Position numbers and translations under genes: made by a program | Shown here: in pieces, positions 1-12,314 of the stretch | Layout of the letters: each line of letters begins with the position of its first letter | Numbering within the stretch: the first letter of the stretch is position 1 | Assembly: GCA_012295275.1 (NCBI GenBank) | Contig: CM022672.1 | Location: 24,015,930 to 24,079,929 of the forward strand | Direction of reading: 5' to 3' | Source of the DNA: Chrysomallon squamiferum | Lineage: Eukaryota; Mollusca; Gastropoda; Neomphalida; Peltospiridae | DNA: 64,000 nucleotides | Notes under the pieces: model-generated | What the model was told of the DNA's origin: nothing | Database searches by the model: none | Seen by the model: only the letters and a program-made list of their open reading frames with translations

Positions 1-1025
1 GCTGACTGTGAAAATGTCACGTTACCTGTTTTTTGCTCTTTTTTTTAACACCAGGTCATGTAATTTGTTAGCGTTATGTATTAATGTACATGGAATATAT
101 TCAGCCATTGCGATATACATCCTATTCTTCTATAGATTATTAATAATAATAACAAATTAATAATAATTATTAAATGATGTGTAGCAAGATAAGATGTACA
201 TGCGCATACATTATTCATGTATTTTGTGTAACAATTCTGTTATTCACTTTTGTTAACACAATACATTAGAGATGTTTTGAATAGTAGAAAAGTTAAAGTA
301 AATGAGTAACTAAATAACTAAATTACATATAACATTAATTGATATCGTACGACACTACTGTAGTTGAAGTATTTATGCACGTTACAGGAGAGATAAGGAT
401 GTATACACCTAATGAATGCCGTTAAACAGGTAAATCGAGCCCATGGGAAAGATTTTAAATGGTTTAGAAGAAACACCTCCAGGCTATCGCATTGTTCGAT
501 CTATTCAAGTTATTTCTTTATTGTATAAAGAACAACTATTTATCATGAGGCCTAATGCATGTTACGCTTTTTCTGATGCAGTATTAACATAAGTATTCAG
601 AAAGACAGGATGCATAAATTCATGTATTTGTCTTTGTCAAAACAGGATAAATCGTTTAGAAACGAACTTAATAATGGCAGACGTGAGGAAGAAAGAATGG
701 ATTATTTTATTGAAATAAAAGCAGTAAAGTGTATTTATAATAGTGAAGAAAAAGATAAAATATTCGAGTAAAGTAATTTTATGTCAAGAGACACATATAC
801 ACCTAGAGAGAAGGAAGCAGGGAAATGTTTCCTTTGTCTCAGAACCTTCATATATGGATTGACTCTATTTTATTAATATTTGTCTGGCTTAAAGAGTAAA
901 TGTTTATTAGTAATTGAATGGTTACGAGCCTTTTTGCAGCAACAGCAATAATAATAGTAATAATTCAACCATCATAATCTTCATTCTTTTTATTTATTTA
1001 TTTATTTATACCAATTATTCATGTA

Positions 1026-1070
<45 letters not shown>

Positions 1071-1167
1071 GTTGTTGTTGTTGTTGTTGTTGTTGTTATC
1101 TATGAGTGATCTGTGTTCTGTGTTGTAATTAGGTTTCGTATATTTTTCGCTTTAGCAGAGATCCACA
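1..1167. other. 5' flank / possible 5' UTR intron of the CAP gene
   Basis: AT-rich sequence with no coding exon that I can support. The pyrimidine-rich run ending in TTTAGCAG at about 1145-1158, just before the start codon, looks like a splice acceptor. The 5' UTR may therefore be split, with its first exon upstream or outside the window. An ATT repeat running into a GTT repeat lies at about 1025-1098. Confidence 0.4.
1025..1098. repeat. ATT then GTT compound microsatellite
   Basis: About 15 ATT triplets followed by about 9 GTT triplets, 70 bp before the CAP-gene start codon. Confidence 0.95.
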
Positions 1168-1399
1168 ATGGCAGACAAAGCGTTTGCTAACGATGTCTTA
1201 AAAGCGCACAATAATTACAGAGCCCATCATAATGTAGCACCATTGTCACTAAGCCAGGAACTGTCAGCTCAGGCCCAGAAATGGGCACAGCAACTAGCTT
1301 CCACCAATATGTTCCAGCACAGCGATTCAACATTCAAGGGAAAACCTCTTGGCGAAAATGTAGCCATGAAATGGTCGTCCAAACCCGAAGATTATAAAG
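1168..1399 (+). CDS. CAP gene exon 1 (first half of CAP domain 1)
   Basis: Starts at ATG 1168 (context CACAATGG) and ends AAAG before GTGACA, phase 1. It encodes residues 1-77, with the LKAHNNYR helix, H51 and the LGENVA motif (E63). The start agrees with the usual GLIPR2 N-terminus, a few residues before the first helix. Confidence 0.85.
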
Positions 1400-4300
1400 G
1401 TGACATCCTCATTTATCTTCGTTACTGTTTTATGGACAGACGTACACACAAATAAATGGACTGACAAACAGATCAGACAACAACACATTAATATATGTGT
1501 GTGTATGTATGTATGTGTTTACATAATTTATCAGTTAGTTTATGTATTTTCAGGACAGGAGGTTACAGACCAGTGGTATACAGAAGCGAGGATGTATCAA
1601 TATGGCGCTGAACCAGAGTCATACGACTTCAGTGAGTTTGATTATCTTTCAGTATGTATGTATGTATGTAGGTGTGTCTGTGTATGTATGTATGCAGGTG
1701 TGTCTGTGTATGTATGTATAAATGTATAAATGTATGAATTTTATCAAATGTGCAGGTGTTTTATATCAGATTTCGTAATTGAAGAGAAAAAGAAAAATCG
1801 TTAATTTGTTGTTTTTTTTATCTGATTTTAGATCATTTCACTCAGATTGTGTGGAAAAATACCAAAGAGTTGGGAGTTGGAAAATCACAGTCAAATGACG
1901 GGAAGACAATCGTAGTAGTCATGTATTTTCCAGCCGGCAACATGATGGGCGAATACACAAAGAACGTTTTAATACCTAAAGACGGTGTCATCGTTACCAG
2001 GGAAAAAGCATCAGGTATATACAACATTCAATGTGACGTCTATTTCACATTTCACTATAAATAAAACAGTTCTCCATTTTAGTTTTCTTTTGCACACACT
2101 CGGTGAGTATATGTGTATTCGTATTCGTTTATACTTTTTTCCTTCGTTTATTATTATTATTGTTGTTCTTGTTGTTGTTGATGTTGTTATTTTTATTGTT
2201 ATTATTATTATTATTATTGTTGTTGTTGTTGTTGTTATTAGTGTAGTACTAGCAGAAGCTATAGAAGTGGTTGCAGTAGATGTTTCACTTATATTTATAT
2301 TAATAATATTATTAGTAGTAAGTACTAAATGATGATGTTGTAGAAGAAACTGTAGAAACAGCACCTGTATTAGTAATACTACAGGCTGAGGATCCTTTTT
2401 CCGAAATTACGAAATCCGATTTGTTTTTTTCCCTGCACTAGAAATAATAATATCTTGCAGTTTTCAGACATTATTGCAAAACAATTATTCAAAATGTATT
2501 TTTAAAAATCCTGAACACTACCTGTATAAATGGAATTCATATTTAGAAGTAGATGGCACTGAAGTTGTCTATGGGGAAACTAGGAAAGGTGGAAGATTTG
2601 AAAAATTCAGACCGGGTCCTGAAAAACTGTTTTCTGAAGATGCGACGTCGTCTTTGTTTGGGACCATGAATGACAACTTTTTCGACAACGGTTCATCTCC
2701 GTCATTTGACAGCAGGAGAGTATTCCCTGGCGCAGAATCGAAAAACTACCGAACATATACGGTTGTCGAGGGAGTAGGACCCAACAAGGTAAGCAAGACC
2801 ATCACCGAGGAAATAACCACAACACCAACTGGAAAGAGGATTGTGAAACAAACTGAGACAGTCAATCCGATTGGCGGGTTTGCCTCTGGAAATTTCAGTG
2901 TGAGTTTATAATAAAAATAATAAAGACAAATATTAGTCAAAATGGGAATCTGGCAGAAAGTATGAAATTTAGTCCCTAAGAAATTTAAGTGAATCCAAAT
3001 TTAAATGCAAGTACATGATACAGGCAATGCTTTTACTTTCAGCCAGATCCCTATAATTTGTTTATCACAGGCTTGGATATATTCCTGTCTCCTGATAGGT
3101 AAACATAAACGCGTATTAAGGTAGCCTATAGTGTAGCCAGGTATCATGGGGTTTACAGCAGGTTCAATGTTTCTTAAAATCATAGAAATATATGTTTTCT
3201 TTCACCATTTTATTACTCGAGCATAGATATGGAGTTTAAAAAGATATCGTTCATCCGTTTGTTTGTTTGTTTGTTTGTTTTGGGCGGTTTTTTAGAGGAA
3301 GGAGGATTGGTTTGCTTTTTTACCTTTCTCTGCTGATTTCACAAACGGAATAAAGATAAAATCATTTTTATAACTCATTCTTTATTACTGATTATATTCA
3401 TTGTGATGGAACTGGTTTCAGTACGACATTTTTTGTGTGTCTTCATATTTGAAGTTACAATATTTATTCTAAGTAACATGTTCTTTACTTTGCTCACAAT
3501 TATATTTACGAACTCCAATAATATTCTCCAGAGAAATACTAGTGGTTTTAGGGAAAATACCTGCTGGAAGTTAGACCATAATACCAATAATCACGTCTGA
3601 GAATAAAGTGTAATTCACAAAAATCAGTTATATAATTATTTATCTGTTTAATCTTCATACAGTTCGAAAGAAAATTTAAATGTTGGAATAAAAATATATT
3701 GAATTCGTTTCTGAATTGAATGCATTATAGGAGAACAAGCTCCAGTTAGGTCTGATAAAAATATAAACACGTAATACCAGTACATTTTTCAGTCAGCATT
3801 TGCAGATGCAATACATTGATTCAAAGCGATCACGAGCATAATGAATTTAAATGAATCTTAGTTTCCCCACACTCCATATATGCATAGGCATTATTGAACT
3901 AGTAGCATTGTCTTTATCGTTTGCTTCCATTTAAATCAGATCGAACATATCCTAAAACTATTTTATATCAAATTTCATGCTTACTGTCACGTGTATATAT
4001 TTGTTTACCTCTATTGTCGTAACAGTTTTCAGAAATAATTACTATCAGCTATGAATTCAAATAACATAAGCATTATGATTATATAATCTTTTCTTTTATT
4101 TGTCACTTATTTGAGCTTTTTTTGTTTATCATTGCGAACATATTCTTATTATAATCTTTAAATCATACATATGCTATTGTTATTTATAACAAAATCGTCT
4201 CGAATAAAAAGTATTGAAACTACTACTGTTACTACTAATCCCTTACTATTATTACTGTAACAATAATATTATTATAATTAATGTGTGTGTTATAGTTACC

Positions 4301-7300
4301 ATCATCATCAACCGCATCATGATCGTATTTATGCATTCCTATTATTTACAGAACAATTGCGGTGCTGTCGTTTCATCTCTAGCAGATTGTGCTGACACTC
4401 TATTACCACAGCCTTCAAAGGTATGCCGAGTACGATTTTGATTAAATAAAAATTGTGGATCTTAAAAATCATGATTTTTGTCTACAGTAGAAAATATGTT
4501 ATAACAAATATACGACATTATAAATAAATGATATGCATTACCATGATTGTTATACAGGAACAGAAAATGTATAACTCATTTGAAGATTTATCTTTGCATA
4601 AAGAAAGCTACTGAAGTGGTTTAGGAAGATTATTTACATGCGAAATACAACGTTAACAATCTATTAGAAAAGTTTTCGTTAGTATTGATATTGTGATGTA
4701 TATTTAAAAGTCAAAGAGGTATGAGGGAAAAAGAAAGCTCTTTCAAACGTCTTGTGTTCTCTTATCAGATCCCTTCAAAGAAGAACAAATCAAAAACACC
4801 TTTTATAGAAAGTGTTATAGACGCACACAATCGTCGCCGTGCAAAGCATGGAGTTCCTGACTTGATGTACAGTGAGGATCTCACGAAATATGCCCAAGAG
4901 TGGGCAGAGTTCTTGGCAGTGAGAGACGTGTTAGACCACAGTCCTTGTGTCCTACATGGACATCGTTTAGGAGAGAGCATTGCCTGTAAATGGGGCGCAC
5001 TGAGATCAGACTTTTCAGGTAATGTTCAATATGATAATAATACATTTTACAGTACGGTCATTGTCTTTAGCAATCACAGAATATAAACAACATGCTACAT
5101 TTCATTCTGTATTCAACGGTATTGTTCGGACAATATGTTATATGTAGGTCAGAATTTTGACAATATATTTAATTCTGGGTATGTGACAGAAGTTTTCTCA
5201 CAATATATTTAACTCTGTATTCATGACGGTCGCGTTCTGACAGTGTATTTAATTTTATGTTTATGATATTAGTGATCTGACAGTATAACGATGGTAGTCC
5301 TCTGACAGTATTTAATTTACGTATGTGATGGTAGTCTTCTGACAGCATTTAATTTATGTATATGATGGTAGTCTTCTGACAGTATTTAATTTATGTATAT
5401 GATGGTAGTCTTCTGACGGTATTTAATTTATGTATGTGATGGTAGTCTTCTGACAGTATTTAATTTATGTATATGATGGTAGTCTTCTGACAGTATTTTA
5501 TTTATGTATATGATGGTAGTCTTCTGACAGTATTTAATTTATGTATGTGATGGTAGTCTTCTGACGGTATTTTATTTATGTATATGATGGTAGTCTTCTG
5601 ACAGTATTTTATTTATGTATATGATGGTAGTCTTCTGACAGTATTTAATTTATGTATGTGATGGTAGTCTTCTGACGGTATTTTATTTATGTATATTATG
5701 GTAGTATTCTGATATTTTTTAATTTATGTATGTGATGGTAGTCTTCTGACTGTATTTAATTTATGTAGGTGATGGTAGTCTTCTGATATTATTTAATTTA
5801 ATTTATGTATGTGATGGTAGTCTTCTGACTGTATTTAATTTATGTACGTGATGGTAGTCTTCTGACTGTATTTAATTTATGTATGTGATGGTAGTCTTCT
5901 GACTGTATTTAATTTATGTAGGTGATGGTAGTCTTCTGACTGTATTTAATTTATGTATGTTATGGTAGTCTTCTGACAGTATTTAATTTACGTATGTGAT
6001 GGTAGTCTTCTAACTGTATTTAATTTATGTATGTGATGGTAGTCTTCTGACTGTATTTAATTTATGTAGGTGATGGTAGTCTTCTGACTGTATTTAATTT
6101 ATGTAGGTGATGGTAGTCTTCTGACTGTATTTAATTTATGTATGTGAAGGTCGTCTTCTGACTGTATTTAATTTATGTATGTGATGGTAGTCTTCTGACT
6201 GTATTTAATTTATGTACGTGATGGTAGTCTTCTGACTATTTAATTTATGTATGTGATGGTAGTCGTCTGATAGTATTTAATTTATGTATGTGATGGTAGT
6301 CGTCTGATAGTGTTTAATTTATGTATGTGATGGTTGTCTTCTGATGGTATTTTATTTATGTATGTGATGGTAGTCTTCTAACAGCACATTTAATTATGTG
6401 TTTACGATGGTAATGTTGCGATAGTAAATTATATATATATATGAAAATAGCCTTCTGGCTTATTTTAATTATATGTATGTGATGATCGCATTTTGACAGT
6501 ATATTTAATCAAATGTATATGCTGGGTGCTGGCATTTTCATATTATATATAAATCTGTTTATACAAGGACAATGTTCTAGCAATATATATAATTAAGATT
6601 ATATAGCGATTGTGTTCTGATAATATATTACATATCGAATATGTTGTCTTGTAGGCGATGAACTTGCTGATCAGTGGTATAGTGAAAAATCGGGATATGA
6701 TTTCGAATCAAACAATCCAGTACCTGGCTGTGGTAAGTAAAGTACATTGAAATACGTTTCCGTGGTAAAATCTATCACATTCCTGTAAATGACAAATGAA
6801 TGGTTGGTTTATCATAAGAATGGTATATGCTTGCCCATCTTTTGGGGGCATATATAAAACATTTCTTTTTCCCAGTCGAAAGTAGTAGCTACTGCAGGCA
6901 TTATAAAAATGGGTTGAGTTCGTCTTTAAATAAACCACTTCTATCTTTTTAGAATGTATTATTAAGAATTGTAATATTTCTGTCATTAAATTGGAAAATA
7001 TTAACCATTTAGTAGTTAAAAGCTTAGATAATTACTGTGATCACCGTAACCTAACATTCCAGTTACACTCATAAGACTAAGCGGCACAATTCTCAAAAGA
7101 TTTCGTGAAAAGTATTTGGGATTTATATCCCTTGGTATAATCAAAGTTTTTCTTTTATTTTTATTTTTATTTATTGTCTGTTTGCTTGTTTTCGTTCGTT
7201 TATTTGTAATATTGCCTTACGTGCGGTATAGTCATTACGCATATAATATGTGAAGAAAAGTTTTACATATACTGCAGTTTAAATCAAACTTTCACTATAA

Positions 7301-7945
7301 ATAATCCGAAAAAAAGAAGAATAAAAAGTCATTTTATCTCTCATATGCGGATTATTGCTCATATTCTTCTTGCTCATTGGATACATTTTCATTATCTGTG
7401 TTTTTCAGTGTTTAAATTCTGAGTGATAAATACGGAATATTCTAATTCATTTGTCGATATTCTGGTAATCTTACAGTTCAGATCTACTTGTTAGAACAAG
7501 TTTTGTTTAAATCAGGAGGCTGTTTTCTCAGTATTTAAAAGCTCATATCAAACATTTTGTTTTTCCTTCTCGATCGATAGGTAGAATTTAAGAGCTTCCG
7601 AATATTCAGAGCAAATGAAATTTATTCCTTAATTTTAACCACTGGAGCTTTTCTATCTTTAATTTTAATTCTACGCCATTTTTTTTCATCTTCTTTAATT
7701 TCTCTTTACATTTCCGTTCTGGTTTTACATTTCTTATATTTATATTTCAGTGGCAATTCTTCATTCTGATTGCGTTGTAAAGATTGTTAGATTCATTTAT
7801 TTATTTTAGCAGAGCTTTATATTTTTTTAAAGTCTGAATTTTAATGAATTTAGGTGATACTTTATATATTTTCTTCACATAATAATAATAATAATAACAA
7901 CAACAACAGAAACTTTATTATGTTTTTGTTTTTAATATTGTTGCT

Positions 7946-7976
<31 letters not shown>

Positions 7977-8247
7977 CTGCTGCTGTTGTAAAGAAAAGCA
8001 GTATTTTACAGGTCACTTCACACAAATGGTTTGGAGCAGTTCTAGATATATTGGTATAGGAAAGGCGAAGTCACGAGACGGAAAAGTCATAGTTGTGGCG
8101 AGCTATCGGCCGCCTGGGAACGTCGTTGGACACTACAAAGAGAATGTGTTCCCACCAGTCGAGGAAGAAAAACCAGAGAAATATAAGAGATGTGACGCAG
8201 CGAAAACGGCCATTTCTAAACTGACAAACCGTATAACAAACACATAA
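1168..8247 (+). CDS. Tandem CAP-domain protein (GAPR-1/GLIPR2-like), 8 exons, 492 aa
   Basis: Exons 1168-1399, 1554-1631, 1832-2014, 2547-2899, 4352-4420, 4769-5018, 6655-6732 and 8012-8247 all have GT-AG borders and sum to 1479 nt, ending in TAA. CAP domain 1 covers about residues 5-160 and CAP domain 2 about 315-470. Both resemble the Golgi-associated plant pathogenesis-related protein GAPR-1, with motifs LKAHNNYR, LGENVAMKW and HFTQIVW in the first and DAHNRRR, LGESIACKW and HFTQMVW in the second. The family tetrad is present twice: H51/E63/E88/H105 and H362/E374/E399/H416. There is no signal peptide, so like GAPR-1 it is probably cytosolic or membrane-associated (family knowledge). Residues 165-305 form a linker rich in Thr, Ser, Gly and Lys that I do not recognise. 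GLIPR2 is normally a single domain of about 150 residues, so the doubling is notable. The exact role is unknown. The least certain borders are those of exons 4 and 5. Confidence 0.85.
1554..1631 (+). CDS. CAP gene exon 2
   Basis: A 78-nt exon, phase 1 to 1, between a TTTTCAG acceptor and a GTGAGT donor. It encodes GQEVTDQWYTE and the residues after it, including tetrad Glu88. It has the same length and phase as the equivalent exon at 6655-6732. Confidence 0.85.
1832..2014 (+). CDS. CAP gene exon 3 (end of CAP domain 1)
   Basis: Acceptor TGATTTTAG, donor GTATAT, 183 nt, phase 1 to 1. It encodes NHFTQIVWKNTKELGVGKS, with tetrad His105, then the VVVMYFPAGN strand typical of GAPR-1 (human form VVARYFPAGN). 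Confidence 0.85.
2547..2899 (+). CDS. CAP gene exon 4 (interdomain linker)
   Basis: An open frame of 353 nt, phase 1 to 0, with a GTGAGT donor. The acceptor ATTTAG at 2541-2546 has a weak pyrimidine tract but is the one that keeps phase. It encodes residues 165-282: a Gly/Arg/Phe stretch, then a Thr-rich region (KTITEEITTTPTGKRIVKQ). If the donor is not used, the frame stops at 2911 next to AATAAA signals. A short, single-CAP isoform ending here is therefore possible. Confidence 0.7.
4352..4420 (+). CDS. CAP gene exon 5, small in-phase linker exon
   Basis: A 69-nt open segment between a strong acceptor (TATTATTTACAG) and a strong donor (AAAG then GTATGC), phase 0 to 0. It encodes 23 residues starting NNCGAVVSSLADC. 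Because it is phase-symmetric it could be skipped without changing the frame. It is supported by splice signals and phase only, not by homology. Confidence 0.55.
4769..5018 (+). CDS. CAP gene exon 6 (first half of CAP domain 2)
   Basis: Acceptor TGTTCTCTTATCAG, donor CAG then GTAATG, phase 0 to 1. It encodes residues 306-388 with DAHNRRRAKHGVP, H362 and LGESIACKW (E374). The open frame extends upstream to an ATG at 4721, so an independent start there cannot be excluded. The strong acceptor and matching phase favour splicing. Confidence 0.8.
5275..6400. repeat. 37-bp minisatellite, about 30 copies
   Basis: Tandem copies of a 37-bp unit containing TGATGGTAGTCTTCTGAC and TATTTAATTTATGTATG, seen directly. 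The array sits in the intron between exons 6 and 7 of the CAP gene. Variant positions recur (TGACAGT/TGACTGT/TGACGGT; GTATATG/GTATGTG/GTAGGTG) and cluster along the array. Decayed, longer-period copies flank it at about 5100-5275 and 6400-6600. Confidence 0.95.
6655..6732 (+). CDS. CAP gene exon 7
   Basis: A 78-nt exon, phase 1 to 1, with acceptor CTTGTAG and donor GTAAGT. It encodes GDELADQWYSE with tetrad Glu399. It is the counterpart of exon 2. Confidence 0.85.
7936..7990. repeat. TTG microsatellite
   Basis: A run of TTG/TGC triplets just upstream of the last CAP-gene exon. Confidence 0.85.
8012..8247 (+). CDS. CAP gene exon 8 (end of CAP domain 2, stop)
   Basis: Acceptor ATTTTACAG, phase 1, stop TAA at 8245-8247. 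It encodes GHFTQMVW (His416), then VVASYRPPGNVVGHYKENVF, very close to GAPR-1, followed by a charged tail of about 30 residues. Confidence 0.85.
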
Positions 8248-8906
8248 ACATTTGTGATGATTCTAGATCAAGATCTAGATTACCATTTCTTCTAATGATA
8301 ACATTTAGTTCGATTTGTTTGTATGTTATTAAAAAAATGTTTATTTTGAAATAGCACAAAAGTGATTTCTGCTGTGTATAATTCTCTTAACATTACTGTT
8401 TTTATTTCATTTTTTTTGCAATAAGCCTTGAATCAATTTAATCTTTTTATTATTATTATTATTATTTGTATTTTTATAGATCTAAGAAGGCTAGCACTTT
8501 GTAATTCTATGGGTTTATTATGGCATAAACACGACTGACATTATTTGTAATGTTACTTGTTACATATATTAAATAACCTATAAGATTCAGTTTTACTACC
8601 TCAGACATTACATTCCGTTTCATAAGTAATGCTCTAAATGGACATTCAGTAGCATTTAGCAATTTAATGTATATTTTTATATCGTTATTTTATCTGAGTA
8701 CTCAGTGTGGAACGATTTTTAAAAATTATTATCGCTATCAGTTTATGTACTGGGCTTACCTTATAAATTCGATTTATTATTTGTAACAGACAATATGCTT
8801 GTATTTTCACTTGATTTATCTGTGATTATTAGTAACCCTTGTTTAATGAATACCTTATAGTCATTAGTAATCGATGATTTAATTGTCTGTGTAATATATT
8901 AAAATT

Positions 8907-8907
8907 G

Positions 8908-8976
<69 letters not shown>
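8907..8976. repeat. ATT microsatellite
   Basis: About 23 uninterrupted ATT triplets. Confidence 0.95.
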
Positions 8977-10229
8977 TATAATCATCAGAATCTATGAATG
9001 TATTGGGCAGTCTACACTGCATTGAATTATTCATTGTTACAAAGTGTTTAGATTCAGTAACTTTAATAGAATTCCAAATTAGTATTGGAACTCGACATTA
9101 TAATTTTATTTAGACTGAAAAGATGTGTTTGAGAAGGGATTATTATATATACTTTTAACATTGATTTTTTCCATTTATTTCGTTCATATTCTGTATATAC
9201 ATTATTATTATGGTTATTTTTCTTATCATCATCATCATTATTATTATTAACAGTTATGATCTGTTTTAGTTTCTTATAGTTTTAATTATTACTGAATTCT
9301 TTTTCATTCAAATATTTTATTTGACTGAATTTCTTTTCAATTTACATTGTTTAAAGTTCATCAGTTTGTATATGTTTTGCTTGATTAGATTTTATTAAAT
9401 ATGTTATAATTATAATGGTGCTTTCTAAAAAATTATGCACAGGGGTTTATAATATTCGAACAAAAAATATGTTTTGTTGTTTTGTTGTTTGTTTTGATTG
9501 TTTTTTCCTCTTTTTTTCTTTATTTATTTATACTAATTTTGTTGTTGTTTTTTAACAATATTATTTTTAAATCATATCTATTTATGCTTAATAATGTACT
9601 TGCTAAACATGATATATCCAGCAATAAAATATGTTTACGTTTTTTCTTATGTTATTTTTGTTGCAAGCCTAATTAATTAGGTAGACTGCAAAACTGTGTC
9701 AATGGTCTGTATTATATGGCTCTTAGCCCCATAAATCAGCGTGAAATATAATATGAACTCAGTACTGTGATCGATCAGACAAAAACAGGAAAGGAGATTC
9801 TAGCTGTATTATTTGAATCTGAGGATAATCTAGAAACTACGCTCATTCTAATCTGTCTGACTTTTACTTAAACCTCTGCAGCCTCATTACATTTGATCTT
9901 CTTGCCGTATATATAAGATATATATAAGCAATTTTAGAGAGGGTGTGCTCAAATCGGAAGCATCCCAAGATTGGCTTAAAGTTCTAAATTAACACTGAAA
10001 TGGATATGTACTTAATTGTAATATGCCCTCTGTAATTTATTATCTCGCAACAGACTTCATATGTGCGAAAATATTAATAAATTTTGATAGTTTGTCAGGC
10101 TTTATTATTGAACTTTCTGTAACATATTCTAATAGTCATACATACAAATTTATTAATTATGTCACTATGAATTGGTTTAAAGCTATATAATATGCATGCG
10201 TATGCATCAGAACAGATACATGTACAGAC

Positions 10230-10230
10230 T

Positions 10231-10262
<32 letters not shown>
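10230..10262. repeat. CA microsatellite
   Basis: About 16 CA dinucleotides. Confidence 0.95.
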
Positions 10263-10266
<4 letters not shown>

Positions 10267-11035
10267 ATAAAAATATAAAAAAAAAATATTTTCGTTTCTA
10301 TTACACGCTTTCCGGATGTGGCTATATACGTATATTATTTATTTGGCAAATGAAAAACATCAGTGTGCGATATTAATTGAAGCCGCTGCCTGCTGTTCTG
10401 AAATCTGTGTGACAGGCAGGTTCATCATTTCAATTCTGAAATAAAATTGAAAAGATAACTCCATCAGGAGAGTTCACCACATCACTCCTGTGATTTTATA
10501 CTATAATCATACATTAAACATTAATATATATATATATTATAGTGGAGGCTTTTTATATTTATCTGCGTGTGATAAATATAAATAGTCTCCACTATTCTTT
10601 AGTGAAATTGTTTATCAGTACATCTTTTCCTCTTGGGTGTTAACTGCCTTCATAATCATGTGATATTGTTTTACAGCAATGGCATGGACTTTATATTATT
10701 TTTAGCTGAGACATCAATATTATTATGGTTCAGCACATATGAAACGTTACCTCATAAAACTTCATATTTTAAGACAACGATGTTCGAAATGCTCATCTTA
10801 ATGAAAATTAGTATTTAGGTTCAGTATTTTGTCTGTGGTTTCAGCGACAACAGTCTCATTACAAAAGACTGCAGTACAAGGATACTGTTATGGTGTCTGC
10901 CTGCATAGAACGTTATTAGGGTTCTAAATAATCTTCTGATAGACCAAGTTAAAATGGTGATATAGTATTTGTTAATAATAATTATATAAAATAATAATTT
11001 TCTGAGACTGATAGCTTTTTAAAACTTTTATTTTG

Positions 11036-11073
<38 letters not shown>
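11036..11073. repeat. TA microsatellite
   Basis: A run of TA dinucleotides followed by TTTATA-rich sequence. Confidence 0.9.
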
Positions 11074-11076
<3 letters not shown>

Positions 11077-11231
11077 TATATTTATATAAATTTTTATATA
11101 AATATATATATTAATATTGTAATTTTTAATTTTTATTTCCATTTTATATATAGTAGTTAAAATTTTTATTTTATTTCCAATATATATATATACAGAAAAA
11201 AGGTATATACAAAAATTCAGTACAGACTGAG

Positions 11232-11232
<1 letters not shown>

Positions 11233-11281
<49 letters not shown>
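11233..11281. repeat. CT microsatellite
   Basis: About 24 CT dinucleotides. Confidence 0.95.
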
Positions 11282-11286
<5 letters not shown>

Positions 11287-12074
11287 TTTAATGATCTGTT
11301 TTCTACTCTGTCATTTAAATTCATCATACATTTTTGAACTACTCTAAAGTTTCCCACTGAACAAATTTGCTGACGCTGTTTTTCACTGTAATTGAATGAA
11401 TACATTTTTTTATACCAATAATCGTATCTGACACCTGATACGCATTAACAGAAAATTATCTGGAGGTATTTTTAAATATTCGTTTATTCATTCATTTACT
11501 CCAAGGTATGAAATTCTATTCGCTAAACTGTCAGTATAAACCCGACACGACATTCTGATGTCACTTCAGTTTCTTGATTTAGTGGTGGGCGTATTTTACA
11601 GACAGGAATAAAGAGATTAATCTATTTTTTCCTACGTAAAATTTTGTTTTATTCATCCGTTGAATAATGATGTCGTATTTAATGGTTAAAGGATATATTA
11701 CTGACTAAATATAATAAAAGCTAGAAAAGAAAAAGCTGAATTGAAATACAACAGAACCATTCAAGACTATTTTCAGGAATATTTCCTATTCACAACCATT
11801 ACAGAAATTCAAAAAATAATAATTGGACTTTCTAATAATGATATAAAAAGTAATAAATAATTAAATAAATAAATAAATATATTATTAAAAGTTATTATTC
11901 AAAATATCAAAATAACAGCTTTGTGACATCTAAAGTCTTATTATACCTTCTAATTATCATAATATTTCCTTAGTCATCAGATTAATCATATCTATATTTG
12001 TGTCAGCTTAATAAAATAAAAAGATTTCGTGGTGCATTCGATCGGAATATATATAATATTTATGTACATATATG

Positions 12075-12078
12075 TATG

Positions 12079-12120
<42 letters not shown>

Positions 12121-12152
12121 TACATATATACACACATGCATGCATTCATATA

Positions 12153-12194
<42 letters not shown>

Positions 12195-12201
12195 TATAAA
12201 C
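12075..12201. repeat. TA/CA compound microsatellite
   Basis: A TATA run followed by two CA runs separated by CATACATATA-type sequence. Confidence 0.9.
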
Positions 12202-12260
12202 ATACATAGCATACATATATATTGTTTCATGGAACGTCATAATTCAGAACTGTAAGAAAG

Positions 12261-12261
12261 C

Positions 12262-12313
<52 letters not shown>
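12261..12313. repeat. AAT microsatellite
   Basis: About 17 AAT triplets. Confidence 0.95.

Positions 12314-12314
<1 letters not shown>

Noticed and set aside
1842-2027. Minus-strand 61-codon frame
   Set aside because: It is antisense to CAP exon 3.
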